Source of the DNA: Erigeron canadensis | Taxonomy: Eukaryota; Streptophyta; Magnoliopsida; Asterales; Asteraceae | DNA length: 64,000 bases | Assembly (NCBI RefSeq): GCF_010389155.1 | Contig: NC_057763.1 | Span: forward strand, 5,642,649 to 5,706,648 | Reading direction: 5' to 3' | Part shown: piece by piece, positions 35,146 to 45,220 of the stretch | How the letters are laid out: each line of letters starts with the position of its first letter | How positions within the stretch are numbered: position 1 is the stretch's first letter | Made by a program: the position numbers and the translations under genes | The notes under the pieces: model-generated | Seen by the model: only the letters and a program-made list of their open reading frames with translations | Databases searched by the model: none | What the model was told of the DNA's origin: nothing

Positions 35146-35522
35146 TGTTAGGTCCAGTTTAAGCTAAACTGGAGCTCTCCAGCGATATCTGGAGAGCATG
35201 AGGAATTGTCCGAAATATTAGAAGTCCAGTTGCATTGTACAGGTTTAGCAACTGATGACTTCCTCCAGTTGAGATCAGAAGACTAGAATCTGAAGACCTT
35301 CCAGTTGAAGTCAAAGACAACAAATGGAAGATAGAGATTGGCAATGGCAGCGAAGCCCAATTGACAATCTACCAGATTAATCAACTGGAGAATCCTCCAG
35401 TGTAAATGCTCTTACAAAGCTTTACACTGATTACGAGGAGGGCCTTTTTACTCTACATCCTTTTAACCGGACAATGATATTGTCTTTGGTTAAAGGTGCA
35501 AAGATGTAGAGTGGTTGAATAT
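35146..35522 (+). mobile_element. Right LTR, truncated to 377 bp
   Basis: It corresponds to 23501-23876 of the left LTR and stops at GTGGTTGAATA, then passes directly into repeat R. About 620 bp (TATA, R, U5 and the polyadenylation region) and the target duplication are missing. Confidence 0.92.
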
Positions 35523-35800
35523 AGGACTTGATTGTAATTGTGTCGACAGTTATTTTAAAAGAATTTTGATACTTTTTTTTTAATTTCCTTGACACTTTAA
35601 ATCCAAGATTTTCAATCGAAACCTAAATTATATGCAAATTAACTTTCTGATTAAATAACACATATCAATGTTTCAGCTTATAATTACCTTTAATTTGAGA
35701 CCAATATCATTCTATATTATAGGGATGCATTTGTGGGAAGGATGCAAAAGTTAAAATTTAAATGCCTCATATGTACAAGTCAAACAATGAAAACAAATTA
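35523..35800 (+). repeat. Dispersed repeat unit R, copy 2
   Basis: It begins TAGGACTTGATTGTAATTGTG and runs parallel to copy 3 at 37858 and copy 1 at 23183. It starts in the middle of the unit because of the deletion that removed the LTR end. Confidence 0.8.
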
Positions 35801-35828
35801 TATTTCATATCTCTGTCTATAATCTAGT

Positions 35829-36255
35829 AAACTGGATTATTCCCTTAACTTAATTAAGAACCTGATAAAACAAAAATGTCCGTAAAAATCTTCTTTGCTA
35901 AGCACTCTCTCACGTGATATACCAACTATGCCCTTCAACCATTTTCGTCTCTAGCAAAGTAAAACCCTATCAACGCCACCACCAGATTGTCTTCCCCACC
36001 ACCGCCGTATTGCGCGGGTACCATGCTCGTACCTTATAAAGGAAACTGGGTTCCTCCCCTTTACTTAGTTAAGAACCTGATAAGACAAAAATACCCTTAA
36101 ATAATCTTTCTTGCTAGGCACCTTCTTATGTGATATACCAACTATGCCCTTCAACTATTTTCATCTCTAAAAAAGTACTCTCACCGCCACCACCGGACCG
36201 TCTTCCCCACCACCACCGCCGCATTACACGGGTACCATGCTCGTATATAATAAAA
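35829..36255 (-). repeat. Two-copy tandem of a Helitron-type block, 214-bp period
   Basis: AAACTGG starts at 35829 and 36043. Both copies share AAGAACCTGATAA, GTGATATACCAACTATGCCC, the CCACC-rich stretch and CCGCC(G)-ATT-CGGGTACCATGCTCGTA. The GC-rich block recurs in the Helitron at 43827. Orientation is uncertain. Confidence 0.75.
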
Positions 36256-37514
36256 CAAGATTGTTTTTTATAAGTAGTTTTAGAAAATTTTTAATGTGGC
36301 AAATCCATAGTTCACCTTAAAAAAAATTTATTTAATTATGATATCATATTTATAAAATAGAAAAAGCCTTTTACATCTTTAATAAAAGTATTAATCATTT
36401 ATATAAAGAAAAAAAAATTCTCTCTTAATCATTTATATAAAGAAAAAAAATTTATCTCTTAGATAATATTTGTCTTAAATGATTTTAGACGGATGCAAAA
36501 AGTTTAAATATAAATGCCTGAGATGTACAAGTTAAACAATCAAAGGAAATCATATTTCATATTATATTATATATTGTTAAAGTTTTATTAATTGTTAATT
36601 CTTAATATATATAAATCAATAAATAGATACACTTGGTTATTATTACATATACATTTACACATCTCCATGATACTAAATACTAAACTTATTGGAAAAATCA
36701 AATAAACAAATTATTTAATTTAAGAAAACGACAATTAGATAATACTTTTTATCTTTATCTTACAAGTTATAATTATTATATCAAACACAGTATACTATTA
36801 TATCATATGAATACACATTTTTGTTACAGTGTATTGTAAAATCAAATTTAAATCAAATTATAAAAGTATAACTGTAACTTGAAAAAGTCTAAAATAGATG
36901 TCATGATTAGATTACACTTAATGTAAAGTTAAAAAATGATTAAAAAAAAATGTAAATAAAGGATTAGTTATAGGCAGATAGAGTGGGGTTGGTTATTGCG
37001 AAACAAATATTAAAGTAAGCAAATAGAACAATATCGTAATTTTTAAATCATGGTAAAATTAATGCACGAAGATTCATGAAGCATAATTACATATATAGAT
37101 GTGCGATAATTTTCATAATACACGGTCATTTTCTATGAAAGAAAATCTATTTTTTATGTTAATAACTTTTTATTTTACCTATAACCTACATTGGTATGCC
37201 CGGGAAAAAAAAAAAGACATGCATAGGTGAATAACTTATTTAGAGGTCCAAATTCCATTAAAAAAAACACACAAAAAACAAGATAGAATAACACATCAAA
37301 ATGTGTTAAATTTTTCATTTTTGTTATTTGTTTAAATTTTGGATTTATGATCAGTATCATTTTCTATTTTGAGCTTTTAGACTTTTCTTTTTGTCTAAAC
37401 TTGATGACGTGCTATTAATATAAATTAATAAGTATTACACAGTTAGTTATGTTTTTCTCATCTTTAACAATTACATCAAAAAGTTTATAACTATAATAAA
37501 GTATATTTTATACT
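36256..37514. other. AT-rich spacer
   Basis: A short part of repeat R occurs near 36476-36560 (TTTTAGACGGATGCAAAAAG, GAGATGTACAAG). Otherwise there is no recognisable feature. Confidence 0.5.
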
Positions 37515-37544
37515 ATCCGGGTATTATCCGGGTGCTTAACCTAG
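37515..37544 (+). mobile_element. Helitron-like 3' terminus
   Basis: CCGGGTATTATCCGGG can form a short stem, followed by TGCTTAAC-CTAG and T. It fits a Helitron end, but no 5' end was paired with it. Confidence 0.4.
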
Positions 37545-38600
37545 TATCATTGTATATTATAGAGATACATTTGTGCATTTAGTTTTCTAAATAATTTTAG
37601 ACGGATGCAAAAGTTTAAAAATTAATGACTGAGATCAGATCAAGATTAAAAAAAAGTAGAATATTTACATATATAACTAAATTAAAAATAGATGCACAGA
37701 AAAAATATTGTTCATGAAGTTTAAAAATCTTATAAACTTTTGAAAGAAAATGAAATTGGATGCATTGTTATTGAATAAATGGATACTATAACTGTTATTA
37801 AATAAATGGATGTTATAACTGTTTTTGAATAAATGGATGCGTCGTTGTTATTGAATATAGGACGTGATTGTAATTGTGTGGATAGTTTTTTTAAAACAAT
37901 TTTCAGACTTTTTTTTATCATTTATTTGACACTTTAACTCCTAAATTTTCAATCGAACCTAAATCATATGCAATTAACTTTCTGATCAAATAATACATAT
38001 CAAGTTTTTCAGCTTTTAATTACCTTCAATTTGACACCTATCATTGTATACTATAGGGATGCGTTTGTGCATCCATTTTTCTAAATGATTTTAGACAGAT
38101 TCAAAAATTTATATATAAATGCCTGAGATGTACAAGTGATCAAACAATCAGAGTAAGATTAAAAAATAAGTCGACCATTTATATATATAACTAAATTAAA
38201 AATAGATGCACAGAAAATTTTTTGCATCTATGTTAAAAATCTTAATTATAAACTTTTGAAATTAAATAAATATGGATGCGTTGTTATTGAATACATTGTT
38301 TCTATAATTGTTATTTAATAAATAGATGTTACAACTGTTTTTGAATAAATGGATGCGCAAAAACATTGATGCGTTGTTATTGAATATCATTGGATGCATT
38401 GTTATTGAATAAATGGATGTACAAAATGTTTGAATAAAACTAAATGCATTATTATCATTATTGAATAAATATATGCTATAATTGTTATTGAATAAAGGAT
38501 GCATATATTGTTATTAAATAAATGGATGCTATATATTATTGGATAGATGGATGCACTTTTATTCAATAAATGGATGATATAATTGTTATCTGCAAACATA
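37545..38600 (+). repeat. Repeat R copy 3 and ATTGAATAAATGGATG array
   Basis: R copy 3 occupies about 37855-38200, and a partial copy lies at 37545-37700. On both sides of it lie irregular repeats of TTGTTATTGAATAAATGGATGC (37760-37858 and 38265-38590). The array makes minus-strand pseudo-frames rich in Asn, Ile and Ser. Confidence 0.75.
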
Positions 38601-39536
38601 CCTATCAGTTAACAATACACGGATTCATATCAATTAGAAATGAGATTCCACCGTATATATGAGAATATATTATTAAAGCAAATGTATATGTATAGACTAG
38701 CTTTTTACACGCACGATGCAGCGGGATATAAGAAAAAAATGTTTGTTAAGTAGTTGTATCGTGTTATTACATGAATGTATGATTTAACTCAAGTGTTTCT
38801 TACCACCGTTATTATTTTGGAGTGAGCGTTTTTTATGTTGATTGATTTTTAAATTCGGTAACGCATGTGTGTTTTTTTGGTATAATATGTGAGCAATTTA
38901 AGGGAAGGGAAGGGATACGCGTAAGGTTTTTTTTAAGGGTATTTTTGAAATTACAGGAATAAAGTGTTTTATGGTAATATAAATTAAAAGGGTAAATTAG
39001 AGATTTTAAAGGTAAAGTGTTAAATTTTAGAGAGGGTAGTTTGTTTATATAGATAGTATAGATATAGATGTACGAAATTAGATAAAAACAGAAAAGTCAC
39101 TGTGAATGATTATCAAATTTCGTTGATGGTATAGAAACACCTTTGATCAAATAGTGGTAAGAAATCTGTGGCGGTCATGGATGATAAAATTACTTTTGGT
39201 TAAGTTGGAGGTATAGAATTTGGCAGTGAATTGAAGAAAACATGGATGAATCCTATTTGTTTCTTTAGGAATTGTTGATTATGAAGCAGAAAAAGAATTT
39301 GCAGAAAAAGGAGTTTTTGGTATAGAACATGGGGCTACAAAAATATACCAAGAAGGTGGGTCAACAAATTTACATGTCATCTATACCTTTTTTATATTCA
39401 ATTAAATAAATAAAAAAGCTTAAAAAATTACAACCGTTGATTGATAAAATAAATGATCTAGATTTGTTCTCACTTGTTTTTATTTTAATATGGGAATATT
39501 TCATGGCTCATATATATACATATATATATATATATG
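38601..39536. other. AT-rich spacer
   Basis: No gene was found. TAGACTAGCTTTTTACACGCACGATGCAGCGGG near 38693 resembles the start of a Helitron-type end region, but it is not paired. Confidence 0.4.
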
Positions 39537-39727
39537 TAGGGGATGCGAATATAAGGCTATTAGGTATCTTAGTTTAGGTGTGGAACACTTACATATTGTT
39601 TTCTTAATCCATAAAATTCATGGAGGTCCAAACATTTATTCATTAGTCAAAAAATATTAAAAAATTTGTATGTAAGCGGTTCCACACCTAAACTTAGGTG
39701 CCAAACAGCCTTATATTCACTTTTCCC
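39537..39727. mobile_element. Palindromic MITE, 191 bp
   Basis: The ends GAATATAAGGCT-TTAGG-TA and TA-GGTGCCAAACAGCCTTATATTC are inverted copies. Both arms carry AGTTTAGGTGTGGAAC. TA-rich flanks suit a Stowaway or other TA-target MITE. It is the same family as 21481-21715. Confidence 0.75.
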
Positions 39728-40249
39728 ATATATATTGATAACCCTTAAAATAGCATGAACTTTTGAAAACTTTTTTCTATTAATTGAATGCTAGGGTATT
39801 ATTGTACTTTAGTTATTAACAATTAAATTAATTAAAGTATTATAAAACAAATCCCATCTTTACTCCATCTATTTATGCTAGCAATTAGGAAACTTTTTAT
39901 TACTCTTTCTTTTTCCTCTACGTGTGATCAACATTATTATGATCTCATTCATATTATTCTATCTATTATCTATCGTTTGAGTTTTGTTATAAATATATTT
40001 ATATATATACATTCTTCAATCTTGATTACTATCGTTTTAAAAAAATATACCAATATTTATATCTTGGACTTATAAATATTTTATTAACAGCTTGATAATA
40101 TATATTTCATTACTTCCACAGAAAGTAAAAAAGGTGTCATGCTTGACCCGTTAGTGATATAAGTTGAATAATAGCATATTTTAGTTTTAGAAATAATTTC
40201 CCATTATATTTCCGGTAGATGCTTTAGATGACTTGTGTTTTGATACAAA
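39728..40249. other. AT-rich spacer
   Basis: Nothing beyond AT-rich DNA and a spurious plus-strand frame (39875-40075). Confidence 0.5.
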
Positions 40250-41110
40250 TTGTTCATTCATTCAATTTTATAAATGAATGTTTCATAAGCTTTGTTGGTG
40301 ATTATATGTGCACGAACAATCAATATGAACACATATATGCAAAAACTTTATAAATAATGTTTTATGGGATTTTTTGGTACATATATATTACCAATTACGT
40401 GTGTGTAAACATATTGTTTCTCCCTAATGTCAATGCATTAATTTTTTGGTATGTGAATAGTGTTATGAGCATATGTACGTAGCAATTATATAAATAAATA
40501 TTTCATGAAATTAGTTGGTGATCAGTTGATCACATGTGAACAATCATATGAACACATGTATGCAAGTATTTTATACCAATCATATAATGAAAGTTTTATA
40601 AGCTTAGTTGATGATCACATGTACATGGACAATATAAGCACATGTATGTAAATATACTATCAATAATGTTTTATGGGATATTTTTGATGCACATGTATTA
40701 CCAATTACGTGTATGTAAACATACCAATCATATAATGAATGTTTTATAAGCTTAGTTGATGATCACATGTACATGAACAATCATATAAACACATGTATGC
40801 AAATATTTTTTAAATAATATTTTATGGTATTTTTTGGTGCATATATATTACTAATTACGTGTATGTAAACATATTGTTTCTCAGTAATGTCAGTGAGTTA
40901 ATCTATATGGGCACGAGTGATGTGTATGAGCATACGTATGTAGCAATTTTATAAATGAAATATTTTATGATAATAGTTGCTGATCATATGTGGACAATCA
41001 TATAAACACATATATGCAAGTATATTATTAATATTTCATGAGATCTTTTGGTGCATATATATTATCAATTACGTGTGTGAACATATTATTTGTTTTAATG
41101 CCAATGCATT
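40250..41110 (+). repeat. Long imperfect repeats (AATTACGTGT / GATCACATGT type)
   Basis: The block TTTTATGGGATTTTTTGGT-CATATATATTACCAATTACGTGT and the block TTAGTTGATGATCACATGTACATG-ACAAT alternate irregularly. There are four copies of AATTACGTGT (about 40395, 40705, 40850, 41067). A related copy lies at 49890-50100. Confidence 0.75.
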
Positions 41111-41471
41111 AATTAATATAATTTCTATGTAAACAAGTGATATAAAAAAAAATTAAAAAGCTAAAAGAGGTGAAACTAATAATACTAATACAGTGGGTAA
41201 TAATATAAAATGAAAACTAAAAATTCAAAATTCCTTATTTTTCTCTAAGAAGATCCGTTTTTATGAATACACGGTCAAAGTCAATTCCATATTTACCCTT
41301 TTAGCAAGAAAGCACAAGTTTTCTTTAATTAAACTGTTAATTTAAATTACAAATATGCCATTTTAATTATTAGCTTTTAATTATTTTTATCTAATGGTTA
41401 CAATTAATTGAAAAGGTTCTTAAAAGTTCTTACCTTTTTTAAGGTTCTCAAAATAACATTTTCCTATATAT

Positions 41472-42109
41472 TGTTGAGTCATGGATTCGCTGAGAGACTC
41501 AGCGAGTGACTTCATCAGCGAGCTCTCAACGACCGTATATTATCTTCGAGTTAAAGGATAAGTTCAATGACTCACCGCCATGTTTTGTAAGTCAAATATG
41601 GGCGGGAAGATGAACATAAAAAGGTTGGTCCCAATGACACGTGTTGACAGATCAAGATGGAGCCATGTGATCTTGTATCGTTCTGGTACTAAGGTGTTTC
41701 TCTTTCATGCCTTTTTGGGAAAGAAACAAGATGAAGAAAAGAGAATTATGCAGATCTGATTTATCCACCAATAGATAGTTGACAACCTTCATGTGTCAAC
41801 ATCTATTGGACTGTCATGTGATTGTCGTCTATGCCTATATAAAGAATCATTTGACCTAGCCGCAACTCTTGTTGGTTTGTCCATAGATAACACTTAGTGT
41901 GTTTTTCTCTCTTTGTATAATTGTTAAGTTTTTGGTGTGTCGAAAAACTTAACAATATTATATATTTTCTTTCTTTGTGAAACCGACTATGTATTCACTG
42001 TTTAATCAATAAAACATATGCTTAAACTTCTTTACTTTCTTGTATATTGTTCTTAAAGTAATTTACATTAGTTGCTAATTACATAATCGTTGCAAACTTG
42101 GGACTTTCA
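41472..42109 (+). mobile_element. Solo copia LTR, 638 bp, TSD TATAT
   Basis: It begins TGTTGAGTCATGG and ends GGGACTTTCA. TATAT lies directly on both sides (41467-41471, 42110-42114), although this target is itself TA-repeat. It has a TATA box TATATAAA at 41836, AATAAA signals near 42008, and a perfect 12-bp inverted repeat at 41922-41954. It is related at its start to the LTR at 2814. Confidence 0.82.
41922..41954 (+). repeat. 12-bp perfect hairpin in the solo LTR
   Basis: TGTTAAGTTTTT and AAAAACTTAACA with a 9-base loop lie about 80 bp downstream of the TATA box, in the region expected to be the start of the transcript. Confidence 0.93.
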
Positions 42110-43826
42110 TATATATATATATATATATATATGAAAAGGTGAGTGTGTGGAGTGTGGTTGTCGTGTATCCAAGGTAGGTATATAACCCTATTCACAATTT
42201 TAGTGTGTGTATATATATATAATAAGGATCCTTTAAAGTTGCAATAACTACCTAGATAAGTTGGAGGGATCTCAACCCTTATAAAAATAAAAAAAGGTTA
42301 AGATTTAAATTTAATTTTTTAATATTTACTTTTGATTTCAATTCAAAAGTTAAGAGTTGTCCAATTTTATTTATTAAGTCAGTACAACTTTAAATAACCC
42401 ATATATATATAATATATAAATATAAGTTATATTAAAAGTCTTAATAAAAAAAAAAAAAACCAGGATCATTTAGGAACCTTTAGAAATTAATCTTGACATC
42501 AATGTTTTTTAGCAATGGTAAAAAATTAGGATGAATGTTTTGTAATATATTGATAACTTATATAATTGCATAAACTTAAAAAAAGGGTAATTTTGTAATC
42601 TTATTTTTCAGTTAATTAATAAAAGAAAACATTGCTAGGTCAGATATTTAGAGATTCATTTTCATCTTTTGCTTTTTTCGTCAAAACTACCGTCATTGTC
42701 GTATTCATATTGAATCTTCATGATTTTTTTTGATCAAATTCACATTTCAATTTTTTTTTTTTTTTTCTCAAAATCCTTTCCATATCAAAATAAATGGTCG
42801 GTGGATGTTTTTTTCCCCAATAGCGGTTAGTGCATTTCTTCCAATTAATTCATCTTTTTTATATATATCTCTTTTGTGGGTTGGTTTATTTTATTCCAGT
42901 TATTACAGTTTGATTTGTACAAACACTCCGCTTTTGAACTTCATCTTTTTAGTTTTTATACACCATTGTAGATCATCTTCTCATATATATTTGAACCGGC
43001 TCAAATACAAAAACAAATCTTCTTTAATTGAAAAAACGTTTGACTTCCTTTACTTTTACTTCACAAACTCATCCCACATAATTAAATATCCCCTCAATAT
43101 TTTTAATTCCCACATAAATATCAATTTCATTTTTGTTACAAGATAAATTTATCAATGGGATCACCACCACCATTGCCTTTATCCATCGGATCGCTGCTAT
43201 CTCAACCGTCATCGGAAGCGGCTGCAGCACCGCAAGGGATGATCATTTTTCTTCGTGTTGTTCGTGAGAAGATTGTTTATTATTAGTCATATTGACAGGA
43301 TTAGTTCTACTCAGTTGATTATATTTGCAAAAATATCGGAATTTCACAACCGTTACCATCTGACCATCATCGCCTCCATAGTCGCGACAATCACCACCAC
43401 CATCTCAACCTCTAAGCCGCCACCATCGCTGCCTCCACAATGGTCACGTTTTTGGGGAAAAAACTGATAAATCTTGGTGGGTATTTCGGGTAAAGATTTA
43501 TGCTTTTTGGTAAGAATTTGAAATAAAGTTTCAAGGTTAAATGGAAAAAATTGTAAATATTGAAGTTAAATTCGGATCTTGGATTAGGCAAGAAAAATTT
43601 TGGGGTTTTTGGTAAGAAATTGAATGAAAGATTGTACTTTTAAGGGTGTGAGATGAAAAATGGAGGTTGATAATTTTGGGAATTAATAGATTTTTTCTTT
43701 AACATTCAAACTTTATTGATAAATCGAAAGCTAGCGAGATACTAAAAGTATACAGGGAATTAATAGATTTAGAATGGTTGTTGGATAATGGTGATAAGCT
43801 AGTTAAGAAATTTAATGTAAAATATA
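42110..43826. other. Intergenic DNA
   Basis: AT-rich. A moderately GC-rich patch at 43140-43480 (CACCACCACC, GCCTCCA words, short frame from 43155) could be a captured gene scrap. It has no recognisable domain and is not annotated as a gene. Confidence 0.45.
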
Positions 43827-44459
43827 TCTATACTCCTTTATAAAGCAAAACAATCTTTTTTATTTTTAAAAAATCTTTAAATTATCAAAATTGTCTTTGA
43901 CATTTATTTTAAAAATTAACAATTTAAGCCCTTATTTTTTTAAGTATTCCACTATCACCTTTACATTAATCTACACCATTTGAAACTTGGCACCGCCGTC
44001 ACCAGAAATAATATCGTCACCGACAATACTAGATAGCCGTTCCTACTACCGCTGCCGCATTGCTCAGGTACTATGATCGTATATATATGTGTGTGATAGA
44101 AGACAAAATCGCATTGCTCAGGTACTATGATCATATATATGTGTGTGATAGAAGACAAAATAGTCAACACAATTTCTCTCCATCAGTCAAACACACACAA
44201 AACAATGCCACATAGGCATTAAATATCAGATAGTTGTTTTCCCACCCCACATTATCTTAGATTTATCATGTTAAATCCTACATTATTCGAAAATTTTGTT
44301 TGGGCCTCAATGTAAGAAAATGTAACAAGTTTAAGATCTTTTTAATTAATTAACCCTTTTAGTTTTTATATTTTTTTTACATGCATCTCAATTAAATAAA
44401 CAAAATATTGTTTAATATTAATTTTGAAAACTTGCACGTCGTGCGGGTATATCACTTAG
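43827..44459 (+). mobile_element. Non-autonomous Helitron, 633 bp
   Basis: The 5' end is TCTATACTCC preceded by A. The 3' end carries the hairpin GCACG-TC-GTGC, then CACTTAG followed by T. This gives insertion between A and T and a CTAG-like end (CTTAG here, one change). The interior has the GC-rich block CCGCTGCCGCATTGCTCAGG shared with 18958-19065 and 35829-36255, plus an internal 54-bp duplication. No RepHel coding sequence was found. Confidence 0.65.
44057..44164 (+). repeat. 54-bp tandem duplication within the Helitron
   Basis: GCATTGCTCAGGTACTATGA starts at 44057 and 44111. The copies are almost identical and end GATAGAAGACAAAAT. Confidence 0.95.
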
Positions 44460-44764
44460 TAAATATATATCAATAAATGGAGTATCGTGCAAGAATCAAA
44501 AGAAAAAAACAATCACATACTATGATCAACCTTTATTAAACATAAATCAAAGTACCGTATATACATATAGAGAGAGGATCATTATTCATTTTGAATTGTA
44601 AACATACTTTAATACATGATAATTCATCCTCTACAATCTACATTTATATAGACCACGATATAGTGGATCAAACAAATTACATATTATATTTCTGGAAAAT
44701 CCATAATCAATACCTCACATCACATATTTAATACATCACAGTTTTTAATAATTGCCATTATTGT

Positions 44765-44770
44765 TTTATT
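44765..44770 (-). terminator. Candidate polyadenylation signal of the KCS gene
   Basis: Minus-strand AATAAA lies about 66 bp past the stop codon. A second one lies at 44532-44537. Confidence 0.4.
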
Positions 44771-44835
44771 GCCAAGGAGCTATCAAGTAGTATTGCAATG
44801 AAAAGTTGATAGCTTAATCGAGCTCAATTAGTAGG

Positions 44836-45220
44836 CTAAGAAAGAGTCACCAATGGATACCTATCAATGCAATTAAGCCAAGGGTTGTTGCCTATCGGAG
44901 GTTCTATGTCGCGGACAGACTTCCAAACAGCACTGTTACATTTGAAACCTGATCCAAATGCTAGTTGCCAGATTCGGTCTCCACATTTAACTCGCCCCTT
45001 TGCCTCAAGGTACGCTAGCTCGTACCAAATGCTACTAGAGGAAGTATTTCCAAATCGGTGGAGGGTCGCTATAGATGGTTCTATGTTCGTGTCGCTGAGA
45101 CCCAAGTTGAGTTGTAGCTCTTTTAGCGCCATCTTGCTAGCTACGTGAATGCAGAAATGTTCGAATGCTAGCTCATAGTCCAAAATGTCGGGCTTATCTG
45201 CGGAGGACGAAGGTGGCCTC
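44836..45220 (-). CDS. KCS exon 3
   Basis: 127 codons plus the stop, from acceptor TGTATGTAG|G. It carries FEHFCIH and [20 protein letters not shown] and [13 protein letters not shown], and ends normally shortly after [12 protein letters not shown]. The single leading G completes the split Leu codon of exon 2. It has no credible start codon of its own, which argues that it belongs to the gene 9 kb upstream. Confidence 0.85.

Larger units (their letters stand above)
23501..35522 (+). mobile_element. Sirevirus-like Ty1/copia retrotransposon, 12 kb, nearly complete
   Basis: Order: left LTR (23501-24496), PBS, gag, pol (protease, integrase, RT, RNase H), about 700 bp non-coding with a promoter-like segment, a second coding region (31031-34871), PPT, and a truncated right LTR (35146-35522). 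The copia order (integrase before RT), long LTRs and a long post-pol coding region fit the Sirevirus lineage. By eye the 376 bp shared by both LTRs differ at eight sites, seven of them transitions. This implies a fairly recent insertion, under about a million years at commonly used plant rates (inference). The copy is defective: a stop in gag, a frameshift in pol, stops in the second coding region, and loss of the R/U5 part of the right LTR. Confidence 0.9.

Noticed and set aside
37730..38599. Minus-strand Asn/Ile/Ser-rich frames
   Set aside because: They are translations of the ATTGAATAAATGGATG repeat.
42730..43146. 138-aa Phe-rich plus-strand frame
   Set aside because: Low-complexity AT-rich sequence with a T-run; no domain, no codon bias.
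43155..43480. GC-rich patch with a short Pro/Ser/Ala frame
   Set aside because: Could be a captured exon scrap, but it is only about 43 codons long and unrecognisable.
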